A stretch of DNA of 64,000 nucleotides, from positions 3,038,001 through 3,102,000 of the forward strand of contig CP138906.1 in assembly GCA_033977085.1 (NCBI GenBank), written 5' to 3'. The notes beneath the pieces are model-generated. The model was not told the origin of the DNA and searched no databases. It saw only the letters and a program-made list of their open reading frames with translations. Position 1 is the first letter of the stretch. Each line of letters begins with the position of its first letter. Positions 34,829-47,218 of the stretch are shown here, in pieces. The stretch comes from Apirhabdus apintestini (GTDB lineage: Bacteria; Pseudomonadota; Gammaproteobacteria; Enterobacterales; Enterobacteriaceae). Position numbers and translations under genes: made by a program.

Positions 34829-37074
34829 TCAGCGCCCGCCGCGTATTAAACCACCCACGCCGCGCCGCTCCATAAAGGCGGCAATTTGATGCCGCACTTC
34901 GGTCACAAGCTGCGCCTCCAGGCTGCGCTGCGCCAAAGCCTGCGCCTCTTCCAGAGTAATATGCCGCAGCAGGTATTTAACCCGGGCCACAGAGCGCGCA
35001 TTCATTGAAAGATGATGGTATCCGAGGCCGACGAGCACCGCGACGCACATCGGGTCGCCCGCCATTTCACCGCAAAGCCCGATATCCAACCCGGCGCTTT
35101 GCGCATCCCGGGCAATCACCGACAGCGCCCGGAGCATTGCCGGATGCAGGCTGTCATAAAGCCCGGCAACGCGAGTATTATTTCGATCGACCGCCAATAA
35201 ATACTGCGTCAGATCGTTTGATCCTATTGAGATAAAATCTACGCGCCCGGCAAGCTGCGGCAGCATAAAGATCATGGAAGGTACTTCCACCATCACGCCA
35301 ATACGCGGTGTGGGAATGGCATAGCCCAGCCCGTCCTCTACTTCGCGCCAGGCGCGGTCGATAAGCCGACGCGCCTCATCCACTTCATCAAGGCTGGTTA
35401 TCATCGGCAGGAGGATACTGAGATTGCCGCTGGCGGCGTTGGCGCGCAGCATGGCGCGCACCTGGATCAGGAAGATCTCTGGCTGATCCAGCGTGATACG
35501 CATGCCCCGCCAGCCGAGACTGGGATTTTCTTCGCTGATAGGCATGTAGGGCAATTGTTTATCGGCGCCCACGTCCAGCGTACGCAGCACCACAGGCTTA
35601 TTGCAGAACGTTTGCAGCATGCCCTGATATTGGGCGACCTGCTCTTCTTCCGAGGGAAAACCGCTCTGTAGCATAAACGGAATTTCTGTGCGATACAGGC
35701 CGATGCCGTCTACCCACGCTCCCTGCTTTTCTTCAAGCTCCGGGCTAAGACCGGCATTAAGCATCACCTGGATACGCTCACCGCTTTTCAGGCGCGCGGC
35801 CTGAGTCGCCTCTTCTTCTGCCAGCTGACTGAGCGCATTTTCTTCGCCAATTACCCGCTGATATTCCGTTATCAGCGTCGGCCCCGGATCGACCAGCACC
35901 TCCCCCGATAGCCATCAACAATGAGCATTCGCTGATGCAGCATCTGCGGCTGGATATCCGCGCCCATAACGGTGGGAATGCCCATCGCTCTGACCATAAT
36001 CGCCGCGTGCGAATTGGCCGCGCCGTCGCGAACCACAACGCCTGCCAGACGCTCCGTCGGTACTTCAGCGAGCGTGGCGGCCGATAGCTCATCGGCAACC
36101 AGAACAAAGCGGGCAGGCCAGGTATTTGGCCCCGGGATCGTATCATCAAGCTGGAATAGCAGGCGCTGACCCAAAGTGCGTAAATCAACGGCCCGCTCTT
36201 TAAGATAACCGTCATTAAGCCTGGCAAAGCGTGCGGCGAATTTTTCAATTACTTTTCTGACGGCCCATTCGGCAACGGCACCCTTTTCAATCTCTGCGTA
36301 TAACTCACGGCGCAGGTTAACGTCAGACAGCAGGTGGATATACAGATCGAAAATCGCCGCGGTCTCTTTTTGCGCGCCTGCGGCAAAGCGTTTACTGAAG
36401 CGCCGAAACTCCGCAGAAGCCTCTTCCAGAGCAGAAGAAAGGCGCTCGCGCTCACGGGCGACATCCAGCGTAGAGGCCTCCGGCACCTGCTCAATCAGCG
36501 GCATCGTGGTATCCATCCACCCTTCTGCCACCGCCACGCCGGGTGAGGCCGCAAGTGCGCGCAGGCGCGTTTGCCGATATTGCCCGAACAGCGCGGTTAA
36601 TTGCGACTGAGAGAGAATGGCGGCCATTTGCGTTGCGAGCGTGACGAGGAAAGATTCTTCGCTCTCATCGAACTGCCGCTGTTCACGCTGCTGGACCACG
36701 AGAATACCGAGCAACTGACGGCGCTGGATAATAGGCACGCCCAGAAAAGCACGAAAGCGTTCTTCTTTTACGGCGGGGATAAATTTAAAGCTCGGATGTT
36801 TTTGCGCGTCGGCTAAGTTAATAGGCTCGGCCAGACGGCCCACTAGCCCTACCAGGCCTTCATCAAACGCTAGGGTAATGGTGCGACCGCGCGGCTTTTT
36901 AAGGCCCCGCGTCGCCATTAGATAGTAACAGCGCCGTTCATGGTCGGCGAGATAGACCGAACAAACCTCCGTATCCATTGCGCGGCAAATGTCATTGACC
37001 AAAATTTCCAGCGCCTCGCTAAGACGGGGAGCGCTGGCAACTTTTTCGACTATCTCTCGTAGCGGAGTAAGCAT
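34829..37074 (-). pseudogene. ptsP: PtsP (EI-Ntr) phosphoenolpyruvate-protein phosphotransferase, one frameshift
   Basis: PtsP phosphorylates NPr in the nitrogen PTS, which signals to potassium and nitrogen metabolism. An N-terminal GAF domain (about residues 1-165) is followed by the enzyme I domains: the phosphohistidine loop AANSHAAIMVRAMGIP (about residue 355) and the PEP-binding barrel (SLGWRGMRITLDQPEIFLIQ, IGSNDLTQYLLAVDRNN, GLCGEMAGDP). The frame breaks at 35890-35894 (plus-strand C-run of five, six needed, restoring DGYRGEVLVDPGPTLI). Repaired length is about 748 residues. It follows rppH by 12 bp, as in the E. coli rppH-ptsP operon. Confidence 0.94.
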
Positions 37075-37086
37075 ATTACGCGTGGC

Positions 37087-37617
37087 CTAGCCTCTTTTTC
37101 GCCGCCAGTGGGGCGATGAATGCCGCTGAGAGCCTGGCTCCTGCATCGGCATTACCACGCTGGCGAACTCTTTCATTACGCGACGATAGACATCGCGTTT
37201 AAAAGACACCACTTGCCGAACCGGATACCAATAACTCACCCAGCGCCAGCCATCGAATTCGGGCATACCGCTGGCCTGCATATTAATATCGCTATCGCTG
37301 CCGGTTAATTGCAGCAGAAACCACTTCTGTTTTTGCCCAATACAGACAGGTTTTGTATCCCAACGCACCAAACGCTTTGGTAATTTGTACCGTAACCAGT
37401 TGCGGGTGGAGGCTAAAAGGCGCACGTCTTTGCGCTGTAACCCCACTTCCTCATACAGTTCCCGGTACATTGCCTGCTCAGGGGACTCTCCGGGATTAAT
37501 TCCTCCCTGAGGAAACTGCCAGGAATGTTGCCCAAAACGTCTGGCCCACATAACCTGCCCCTGACGATTACAGATAACAATTCCAACGTTTGGGCGGTAG
37601 CCATCGTCATCAATCAC
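37087..37617 (-). CDS. rppH: RppH RNA pyrophosphohydrolase
   Basis: RppH removes pyrophosphate from mRNA 5' ends and so triggers RNase E decay. The 176-residue frame is open and of E. coli length. The Nudix box GGINPGESPEQAMYRELYEE is complete (residues 38-60, with E56 and E57 as metal ligands by family analogy). The first gene of the rppH-ptsP transcription unit, divergent from mutH. Confidence 0.97.
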   Translation of the reverse strand: MIDDDGYRPNVGIVICNRQGQVMWARRFGQHSWQFPQGGINPGESPEQAMYRELYEEVGLQRKDVRLLASTRNWLRYKLPKRLVRWDTKPVCIGQKQKWFLLQLTGSDSDINMQASGMPEFDGWRWVSYWYPVRQVVSFKRDVYRRVMKEFASVVMPMQEPGSQRHSSPHWRRKRG

Positions 37618-38295
37618 CGGACTACCTCAAAATAAATCTGGATGGCGTCGATTGTTTCATACTCCCGTTGGGCGGTAAACCACTCTCTCGCGTTGTTGAA
37701 AAGGTATAACCATTGAATAACTCACAGTAAAAGCTCAAGTTATAAACAGACATCGGCTTTTAGCGCGAGTTTATTCACTTTTTCTGTGGATATCGCTGTG
37801 TAGAAGTGAGGAATTAACGCGGGAAAACTCTGTACAGCGTTTTGAACCCCTCAGCGGGAATATCTTAATATTCCTTATATATCAAAAAATTAAATAAATA
37901 ATAATGAGGATTCACGGGGCCTACATCCCCAGTTACCCACTAAAGATCCGCAAGCTGACGTTTTTTATACACAGTCGATTTTATCCACAGATTGTGCCAA
38001 TAAGTTAGTCATAATTGGGTGGAATATCGCAAATATGGCATTCGTCAAGCCTGTAAATGGAAACAGTAGTCGTCATTTCCCCAGTTATCCCATTATTCTG
38101 TGGATAACCGGGGGAAGATCCTGTTCATTGCCAGTGTTCAGAAAGGGAAAAGCTTTTATGCCAGCGAATACCCAACAAATTACGCTAATAAAATATACGG
38201 AAAATCATAACGTTGGTATTTTTACTCAGGGCAGGTACACTTTATTCACCGCGCCTGCCATCAGGCGGCGATTTTTTAACCACTGATAACGAGCA
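37618..38295. other. rppH-mutH divergent intergenic region with DnaA boxes
   Basis: About 680 bp without a credible gene; an 83-codon frame at 38035-38286 has no ribosome-binding site and no recognisable sequence. It contains perfect DnaA boxes TTATACACA (37965-37973), TTATCCACA (37981-37989) and TGTGGATAA (38099-38107, inverse), and one-mismatch boxes TTATTCACT (37771-37779) and TGTGGATAT (37785-37793, inverse). It also must carry the rppH and mutH promoters. Confidence 0.75.
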
Positions 38296-38981
38296 ATGGA
38301 ATTACTACGCCCTTTTCTGCAACCTCCCGCAAGCGAGGCACAGTTAATTGACCAGGCGCACCGGCTGGCAGGTTACACATTGGGCGAGCTGGCAAGCCTC
38401 GCAGGGCTGCCTATTCCTCAAGATTTAAAGCGAGATAAAGGCTGGACAGGTTTACTGCTGGAACACTGGCTCGGAGCCAGCGCTGGCAGCAAGCCAGAAC
38501 AGGATTTTGCGGCACTCGGTATTGAGCTTAAGAGCATTCCGGTCGATGCCCACGGCCGACCGCTGGAAACCACTTTCGTTTGTGTCGCACCTTTAACGGG
38601 CAATACGGGAATTACCTGGGAAAGCAGCCATGTGCGCTATAAATTGCGCCGGGTGCTATGGATTCCCGTTGAAGGCGAGCGCAGTATCCCCTTATCAGAG
38701 CGCCGCGTCGGTAGTCCACTACTTTGGAGCCCGTCGCCTGAAGAAGATGAACAGCTACGTCGCGACTGGGAAGAGTTAATGGATTTCATTGTGTTAGGGC
38801 ACGTTGAACGTATTACCGCCCGGCACGGCGAAGTTTTACAAATACGTCCTAAGGCGGCTAACGCTCGGGCGCTGACGGAAGCCATCGGGGAACACGGGGA
38901 GCCAATTTTAACCCTCCCACGCGGATTTTATCTAAAAAAGCCTTTACTGTCGCTCTGCTGGCCCGCCATTTTCTCCTGTAA
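38296..38981 (+). CDS. mutH: MutH mismatch-repair endonuclease, frame slip in the last 12 codons
   Basis: MutH nicks the unmethylated strand at hemimethylated GATC sites after activation by MutS/MutL. The catalytic pattern D-x6-E-x-K is present (DFAALGIELKSIPV, about residues 70-79), as are GYTLGELASLAGL and HGRPLETTFVCVAPLTGN. The open frame as given runs on to 39090 with unrelated residues. A seventh A in the run at about 38934-38939 restores FYLKKAFTVALLARHFLL and a stop at 38981, 228 residues, like E. coli. Its presence implies the cell uses Dam-directed repair. Confidence 0.94.
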
Positions 38982-39093
38982 ACGGCATTTTGCCGACGCG
39001 CAACATAGCCTATACTACGCCTTCTTTTTGAGGGTATTTTCGTCACAGGCTTGCTTAACCGGCCCGACATTTTTCTTTTTAGCAGGATAGTCA

Positions 39094-39807
39094 ATGTTGC
39101 TTGCATGGATAACAGATCCCAGCGCGTGGCTGGCGCTTGGCACGCTCACGCTTCTGGAAATCGTACTGGGTATTGATAACATCATTTTTCTTTCGCTGGT
39201 GGTGGCGAAACTACCGCCGCATCTGCAAAACCGCGCGCGGCGCGTGGGGCTTAGCGCGGCGATGCTCATGCGCCTGGCGCTGCTGGCCTCTATCGCCTGG
39301 GTAAGCCATCTGATCCAGCCGTTATTTACCGTTTTTGGCCACGCGATTTCCGTGCGCGATCTGATTCTGCTGCTCGGCGGCCTGTTTTTGGTAATCAAAG
39401 CGAGTAAAGAGATCCACGAGTCTATTGAAGGCGATGAAAGCGCTCAAGAGACCCACGTCCACTCATTTTGGGGTGCAATCTTACAAATTATGCTGTTGGA
39501 TATTATTTTCAGCCTTGATTCCGTAATTACCGCAGTCGGCCTTTCCGGGCATTTAATCATTATGATGGCGGCAGTGGTCATAGCCGTGGGGGTAATGATG
39601 TTCGCCGCGCGCCCCATTGGCGAGTTTGTCGACAGGCATCCTTCAGTAAAAATGCTGGCGCTGGCGTTTCTGATTCTGGTGGGACTGACGCTTATTTTGG
39701 AAAGTATCGATATCCATGTTCCCAAGGGGTATATCTACTTCGCCATGTTCTTCTCTATCGCCGTTGAAAGCCTGAATCTGTTACGCAGCAAAAAACATCG
39801 CAGCTAA
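39094..39807 (+). CDS. ygdQ: YgdQ, TerC-family inner-membrane protein
   Basis: A 237-residue open frame of E. coli length, with AGGAT just upstream of the ATG. The TerC-family motifs LEIVLGIDNIIFLSLVVAKL and LQIMLLDIIFSLDSVITAVG, each with an acidic residue in a membrane segment, are present, with about seven hydrophobic segments. TerC-family proteins are linked to metal (often manganese) export and metal loading of secreted enzymes; the role of YgdQ itself is not established. Followed by a terminator at 39814. Confidence 0.95.
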   Translation: MLLAWITDPSAWLALGTLTLLEIVLGIDNIIFLSLVVAKLPPHLQNRARRVGLSAAMLMRLALLASIAWVSHLIQPLFTVFGHAISVRDLILLLGGLFLVIKASKEIHESIEGDESAQETHVHSFWGAILQIMLLDIIFSLDSVITAVGLSGHLIIMMAAVVIAVGVMMFAARPIGEFVDRHPSVKMLALAFLILVGLTLILESIDIHVPKGYIYFAMFFSIAVESLNLLRSKKHRS

Positions 39808-39813
39808 CCGTGC

Positions 39814-39832
39814 CCCCTCTGCCAGGGGTTTT
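39814..39832 (+). terminator. Terminator after ygdQ
   Basis: Stem CCCCT / AGGGG with a five-base loop and four T, 6 bp after the ygdQ stop. Confidence 0.7.
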
Positions 39833-40079
39833 GTGACAGAAATATCCTTTTTTCAGACTTCATAGCTTTCTTCTTTGGTAAGTGTAGGTTATTAATAAAT
39901 AAAGTTCTGGCTGATCACGTCGATGGCCTGGCCGGCTCTTTCGGCTACTCAGCGTGAAAAATCGCTATATCTCGACGCTATACGCGCTTATCGGAAAATG
40001 CCCTGCCTCACGGTCGTTTACTTATCGATCGGTTAGGGTAAATGCTTATCAGTAGTCACGAACGGAAAGAGGGAAGAAA

Positions 40080-40298
40080 ATGAAAAAATGGGCTGTCGCC
40101 ATTTCCGCCGTAGGATTGGTCTTTGCCGTATCAGGATGCAGTAGTGATTATGTTATGGCCACAAAAGACGGGCGAATGATCCTTACGGAAGGCAAACCGC
40201 AGATAGATGATGATACCGGGCTTGTCAGTTATCGGGACATCCAGGGAAACGAGATGCAGATTAACCGCGACGATGTTTCACAAATTATCGAACGGTAA
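40080..40298 (+). CDS. ygdR: YgdR, small lipoprotein (YgdI/YgdR family)
   Basis: A 72-residue lipoprotein precursor with lipobox VSGC following MKKWAVAISAVGLVFA. The sequence is nearly that of E. coli YgdR (SSDYVMATKDGRMIL, NRDDVSQIIER) and paralogous to ygdI at 11592. GAGGGA lies 7 bases ahead of the ATG. It is monocistronic, between two terminators. Function unknown. Confidence 0.96.
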   Translation: MKKWAVAISAVGLVFAVSGCSSDYVMATKDGRMILTEGKPQIDDDTGLVSYRDIQGNEMQINRDDVSQIIER

Positions 40299-40309
40299 GG
40301 TATAAAAAT

Positions 40310-40329
40310 CGGCCCTGGGCCGTTTTTTT
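40310..40329 (+). terminator. Terminator after ygdR
   Basis: Stem CGGCCC / GGGCCG with a one-base centre, followed by seven T, 11 bp after the ygdR stop. Confidence 0.9.
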
Positions 40330-41384
40330 CGCCTGAGGAGTGCTTTTCGCAGCGCCATTCGGGCGATAAAAAACTACCGGGCATCCAATAAAAATACGTT
40401 CACTACAGACCCAGAGTTTATGACCCTGAAATACAGGCCGTTATCCGCAGCAATACCGCAGCGAGCTGGCTCACCGGCAACGCCGCCATCACGGTGCCAA
40501 ACTTGCTCTTCTCAGGCTAAATCAACTCATAATAAATAAGGAAACCGGCATGCATTACCACCGTATTCCACACGGCTCGCTGGAAGTTAGCGCACTTGGG
40601 CTTGGAACGATGACATTCGGCGAACAGAACAGTGAGGCGGATGCGCAGGCGCAGCTTGATTACGCCGTCAGCCAGGGCGTGAACTTAATTGATACCGCAG
40701 AAATGTATCCGGTTCCACCCCGCCCGGAAACCCAGGGCAAACAGAGCGCTTTATTGGCAACTGGCTGGCGCAACGCGGTGGCCGAGAAAACTGATTATCG
40801 CCTCAAAGGTTATCGGCCCTGCGCGCAATAACGACAGCGAGATTCGCCCGAATCAAAAGTTGGATCGCAAAAATATTCGCGATGCGCTGGATGCCAGCCT
40901 GAAGCGCCTGCAAACTGATTATCTGGATCTTTATCAGGTCCACTGGCCGCAGCGTAGCACTAACTGCTTTGGGCAGCTTGGCTACCGCTGGGACGACAAA
41001 GCGCCAGAAATAACGCTGCTTGAAACACTGGAAGCCCTTGCCGAATGTCAGCGCGCTGGGAAAATACGCTACATCGGTGTCTCCAATGAAACGGCATGGG
41101 GTGTAATGCGCTACCTGGCGCTGGCCGAAAAGCACGATCTGCCGCGTATAGTCACGGTGCAAAACCCTTATAGCTTACTACACCGCAGCTTCGAAGTGGG
41201 ACTGGCGGAAGTAAGCCGCTACGAAGGCGTCATGCTGCTGGCTTACTCCTGCCTCGCCTTTGGCGTATTAAGCGGGAAATATCTTCACGGAGCACAGCCG
41301 GCTAAAGCCCGCAACATGTCAACAACGGGTAAAAAGTGATCCACTTACCGTCACCACCAACGGTCTAATATTGATCCACCTTGC

Positions 41385-42162
41385 TTACTCAGGATTAGCT
41401 TCCGCTATAACCCCGGCCTTTCGTTTCTGCTTCAGTCGATAGCTCTCTCCTTTTATCTGGACTACGTGTGAGTGATGTAAGATCCGGTCCAGCATTGCCG
41501 ATGTCAGGGCTGCATCACCCGCGAACGTCTGGTCCCACTGCCCGAACGGCAGGTTAGAGGTCAGGATCATCGCGCTCTTTTCGTAACGTTTGGCAATGAC
41601 CTGGAAGAACAGCTTTGCCTCTTCCTGGCTGAACGGCAGATAGCCTATTTCGTCGATGATGAGCAGTTTGGGGGCCATGACACCGCGATTGAGTGTCGTT
41701 TTGTAACGCCCCTGACGCTGGGAAGTCGACAGCTGTAACAGCAGGTCCGCTGCTGTTGTGAAGCGAACCTTGATGCCCGCCCGTACTGCCTCGTAGCCCA
41801 TGGCTATCGCCAGATGTGTTTTCCCCACGCCCGAGGGGCCCAGCAACACGATGTTTTCGTTACGTTCGATGAAGCTCAGGGAACGCAGCGACTGGATTTG
41901 CTTCTGAGGTGCGCCGGTGGCGAAGGTGAAGTCGTATTCCTCGAACGTCTTCACCGCCGGGAAGGCTGCCATCCGCGTGTACATCGCCTGTTTACGCTGA
42001 TGCCGGGCCAGTTTCTCCTCATGTAGCAGGTGCTCCAGGAAGTCCATATAGCTCCATTCCTGATCCACTGCCTGTTGCGACAGTGCCGGCGCCGCGCCGA
42101 TAAGGCTGTCCAGCTGGGCTGTTCAGCAAGCACCATCAGCCGTTGATGTTGTAGTTCGACCA

Positions 42163-42166
<4 letters not shown>
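41385..42166 (-). pseudogene. istB: IstB ATPase of IS copy 2, N-terminal frame offset
   Basis: The ATPase core (LLGPSGVGKTHLAIA, LLIIDEIGYLPF) is intact in the 227-residue frame from the internal ATG at 42068. It keeps the expected leucine in MDFLEHLLHEEKL, unlike copy 1. The conventional start at 42166 is out of frame for the same missing base as in the other two copies. Confidence 0.85.
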
Positions 42167-43184
<1,018 letters not shown>

Positions 43185-43585
43185 AAGCTCCCCTGTATTC
43201 AGAGGAGCAGATTAACCCCTGGATCAGTTTTCAACCGCTGGGGTGGATCAGTTTTGCACCGTTGGTAACACAACACGCTATTTAGCCGGTTTACGCGCTA
43301 TAGCGGTGAACAGGCCGGTAAGGCAACCGCCGCATATGTCGCTCTTGCGCAACGCCACGGGCTTGACCCGGCGCAAATGGCGCTGGCGTTCGTTCGCCAG
43401 CAGCGTTTTGTTGGCAGCACGCTTTTAGGCGCGACCTCACTTGAACAATTAAAAATTAATCTCGACAGTCTGGATATCACACTGAGCGACGAACTGCTCG
43501 CCGAACTGAACGCTATTCATCAGGTGTATACCTACCCGGCCCCCTGACTGCGACTGAGAAAGTAATTGGTTGCATTCACAGACAA

Positions 43586-43616
43586 AGGCCTGCCCGCGCG
43601 GCGCGCAGGCAGGCCT
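43586..43616. terminator. Possible bidirectional terminator between tas and lplT
   Basis: Inverted repeat AGGCCTGCC / GGCAGGCCT around a GC-rich loop, between convergent genes. Only a short T stretch follows on the minus side, so the terminator role is a guess. Confidence 0.4.
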
Positions 43617-43636
43617 GATATCAATAATGGTAAGGT

Positions 43637-44826
43637 TCAGCGACGATGCTGCCATATCCACAAACCGGCAATCGCCAGCGCAAATACAACGCCAAATCCG
43701 AGGCCGATGCCCTGCGCCGAAAACCCTACCTTAACCGCCAAAGAATAGGCACCGAGCATCAGTAACATCGCCGTATTTTCGCCCAGATTTTGCACCGCAA
43801 TCGCATTTCCCGCGCCGACGGAACGCTTACCACGCTCTTGCAATAGCGCATTAAGCGGTACGACAAAAAAGCCGCCCAGAATACCAATCAGCAGTAGCAA
43901 TCCATAGGCAGGTAGCAGGCTATGCTGCACGGCAAAGAAAGCCACTACTACGCCTATCAATATTCCCGCAGGCATACAGCGCCCGACCGTTTCAAGGGTC
44001 ACTAACCGCGCGGCGGCCCCGGCTCCGGCAACAATCCCAATCGCCACCATTGCGTTGAGATAGGTTGGCGTCGCGTTATCGGTAATACCTAATGCCGCTG
44101 GTACCCAAAGTACCAGCAAAAAGCGCAGCGTGACGCCGGCTCCCAAAACAGGCTGGTGCCCATTAATGAAAACCGCGTTTCACCATCGCGCCACAGCGCC
44201 CGGCAGGCATCTATAAAGCGATGAATCATACGCACCGGATGCCATGTCTGGCCGGGGCGGGCGGCCGCCAGCGATGGGATCATAACGTTTGCGGCTACCG
44301 CCGCCGCATACATTAATGCGCAGGCGATAAGCGCCGCCAAAACGTGCCAGTCGGCCAGCATACCGCCGACCACAGAGCCAAGTAAAATAGCGGCGATCGT
44401 TGAAGATTCCATAAGACCGTTCGCCTTCACCAGCCGGTCTCCGGTAGTGAGTTCGCCGAGGATGCCATACTTCGCGGGTGAATACGCGGCGGCGCCGATG
44501 CCAACCAGCGTATAACCCAAAAATGGGTCAAACCCCAGGCAAATGACCATCGCTCCGGCCAGTTTCATGGCGTTCGCCACCATCATAACGCGGCCCTTAC
44601 CAAAGCTATCGGCCGCCTGGCCGACAAACGGCGCGCACAGGATATAGGCTCCCACAAAAACCATCTGTAAAACCGGCTGGCTCCACTGGGGGTAGTGCAG
44701 CGTTTTCAGGAGCGCCAGCGTCGCGAACAGTAGCGCGTTGTCGCCAAACGCCGAGAAAAATTGCGCAACAACCACAGCGCCCATTCCACGCGACCACAGC
44801 GAAGCGTCTGCGTTATTTGTGCTCAT
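43637..44826 (-). pseudogene. lplT: LplT lysophospholipid transporter, one frameshift
   Basis: LplT flips lysophospholipids such as lyso-PE across the inner membrane so that Aas can reacylate them. The sequence is a major-facilitator transporter with about 12 hydrophobic segments (for example AQFFSAFGDNALLFATLALL, ILCAPFVGQAADSFGKGRVM, AAYSPAKYGILGELTTG). The frame breaks near 44139: TTTTGGGAGCC has three G and four restore FWGAGVTLRFLLVLWVP. Repaired length is 397 residues. The start at 44826 (MSTNNADASLW) lies within the last codons of aas, 14 bp overlap, matching the coupled aas-lplT pair. Confidence 0.93.
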
Positions 44827-46971
44827 TGTCACTTTCCGTCTCATCGATCGTGTTTTTCAGGGTGACAAAATCTGGCTTACCGCTGCCCAGCACCGGCAAT
44901 TGTTTGAGATAGCGAATATCGCGCGGCACCGCCAGCTCCGGCACACCGCCTGAGCGGGCCTGCTGCTGCAACCGATCGCGCGCCATATCTGGGTCGGTAG
45001 TAAACAGCACCAGCGCTTCACCTTTCGCCGCATCGTTTTTCACCACAACCGCGTGCATTTTTTCCGGGGATACCGCGAGCGCCAGCTGTTCTACGGTTTC
45101 CAGCGACACCATTTCACCTGCGATTTTGGCAAATCGTTTTGCCCGCCCTGGATTGAACAAAAACCCTGTTCATCAAACAGTACGATATCGCCAGTGTCAT
45201 ACCAGCCATCTTCCATAACGCCCTGCTCGTTTTCGGCAGCGGGTTTTTCCAGCACGCCTGGTTTCTCAATACGCAGATAGCCGTTCATGATATTTGGCCC
45301 TTTCAACTGCAAACGTCCCCCTGCGCTATGCCAGGCACGCTCATCAATCGCGCATCCATCCCCGGCAATAAACGCCCTACGGTACCGGGCTTGGCCGCCA
45401 TAGGAACATTAATCGACACCACCGGTGCGCATTCGGTTACGCCATAGCCTTCAAGAACCCGTAGCCCAAATTTATCCTGCCAAAGTTGCCGCGTGCTATC
45501 CTGCAGTTTTTCCGCACCAGCGACCACATAGCGCACGCGGTAGAAATCGTAAGGATGGGCAAAGCGCGCGTAATTGCCAAGGAAAGTCGAGGTGCCAAAA
45601 AATCACCGTACAGTTACGGTTATACGTTAACTCCGGCACGATGCGATAATGCAGCGGGCTGGGATACAAAAGACCTCCGCGCCGGTGAAAAGCGGCGTAA
45701 ACAGCCCGACGGTTAGCCCGAACGAGTGAAAAAGCGGCAGCGCCGACATAAATTTATCGTCCGCCGTAAAGTCCGCAACGCAGCAAATCTGCTCCACATT
45801 CGCCAGCAGGCTCTTATGGCTATGCACCACGCCCTTTGGGCTGCCTTCCGAGCCTGATGTGAATAGCACCAGCGCAGCATCTTCCGGCTTCTGCGGTACT
45901 TCAGCCAGGTGCGGCATCATCATATGGGCAAAAATCCACAGCTTATCGCGCAGCGTGACTTCCGATTTTAAATCTTCAAGAAACACCCAGCGAACATCGG
46001 TAATTTGCTCCGGCAGGTGCCAAAGCTTGCCTTTATCCAGAAACTGACGCGAGGTAAAAATCGTCTTGATTTGCGCCGATGTCACCGCACAGGTTAGCCC
46101 TTTAACGCCCGCCGTATAGTTCATCATTGCCGGCACGCGCCCGCGCGATATCGCGCCGAAAATCACCGCGGCGCTAATGGCGGCATTCGGTAACATCAGA
46201 CCAATCGTTTCTCCCGGGCGGCTATAGTGATTCAGTACGCGGCCAACAAAGAGCGTCTTCATGAGCAGTGAACGGTAAGTGTCCGGCTTAAAGTTAATAT
46301 CTTCGATGCAGCGTTTACGCTCGCCATAGCGGTACTGGGCGCGCAGCAGTGCTTGAAACAGGGTTTCGCGCGGCCTTGAAGCCATTCGCGCTTCCATCAT
46401 AATGTGATGCAGAGCCTCCCCGCCAGGCGGCGCCTGTCGCGCGCGCGCGGCGCTTCTGGCATAGCAACGCGCGTTGGCGGCAGGACGTGCAGTGAAATGC
46501 GGGGAACAATCGCCGCTTTACCTTCCCCTTCAGGCGACTGAAAAATGTCAGTTCCGCCCCCTCAATGCGCAGCGGCACCACGGTTGCCTGCGTCTTCGCT
46601 GCAAGGAATCCCGCACCATCGTATATTTTCATCAGCGAGCCGGTGGTGGATATACGCCCTTCCGGGAAAATAACCACCGGGCGCCCCTGCTCAACTAATC
46701 TCACCAGCTGTTTTATCGACATCGGTTTTGTAGGATCAAGCGGCACAAAATCGATAATCGGCGTTAACCAGCGCATAAACCATTGAGAAGTAATAGAGCC
46801 GTAAACGGCGAAAACCGGACGCACCGGCATGAAAAGCGCCACAATTATGCCGTCAATAAATGAAACGTGGTTCGGGGTAATTAATACCCGCTGCTCACGC
46901 AATGCGTTGAGATCGCCGGTAACTCTGACCCGAAACAGGATGCGAAATAAGGCGCGAAAAAATCCAAACAC
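44813..46971 (-). pseudogene. aas: Aas 2-acyl-GPE acyltransferase/acyl-ACP synthetase, about six frame lesions
   Basis: Aas reacylates 2-acyl-glycerophosphoethanolamine using acyl-ACP made by its own synthetase domain. The acyltransferase motif NHVSFID (H-x4-D, about residue 36) and FPEGR are in the N-terminal domain; the AMP-binding signature LVLFTSGSEGSPKGVVHSH, YGVTECAPVVSINVPM and GWYDTGDI follow. Lesions lie near 46508, 46417 (four G, five needed), 45674 (four T, five needed), 45598 (one base extra), 45310 (five G, six needed) and 45142 (near CCAGG). Repaired length is about 720 residues. Confidence 0.92.
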
Positions 46972-47136
46972 AATTTCAACTCCATTTGGGTGCGCAAAAT
47001 TCGTGCGCTTAACGTTTTATCTGCCGCCGTGCGGAGCAACGTAAGCGCCCGCGCATAACAGGAAAAGTGGATTAAGTGTAGCGGATGCAGAATACATGAG
47101 ACGACGTGGAAGCGCGACGATGGAAGAAAAGAGAAT

Positions 47137-47218
47137 AAAAAAACCTGCGCATCCGCGCAGGTTGGTGTAACTGTTGCAATCGACCTTGCGGACGATGCCA
47201 CCTATCAATACCTCTGGG
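47137..47218 (-). ncRNA. OmrA/OmrB-type small RNA
   Basis: OmrA and OmrB are Hfq-dependent sRNAs induced by EnvZ-OmpR that repress outer-membrane receptor and curli genes. The 5' seed CCCAGAGGTATTGATAGGTG matches the shared OmrA/B 5' end, and the 3' end is the typical hairpin AACCTGCGC-GGAT-GCGCAGGTT followed by seven T. The middle differs from both E. coli RNAs. Length of 82 nt equals OmrB. Only one copy is present between aas and galR where E. coli has two in tandem. GTTACATTTTGCGAAGG upstream (near 47275) could be an OmpR site. Confidence 0.93.

Noticed and set aside
38035..38286. 83-codon open frame upstream of mutH
   Set aside because: No ribosome-binding site, no recognisable sequence, and it covers the DnaA boxes and the presumed mutH promoter.
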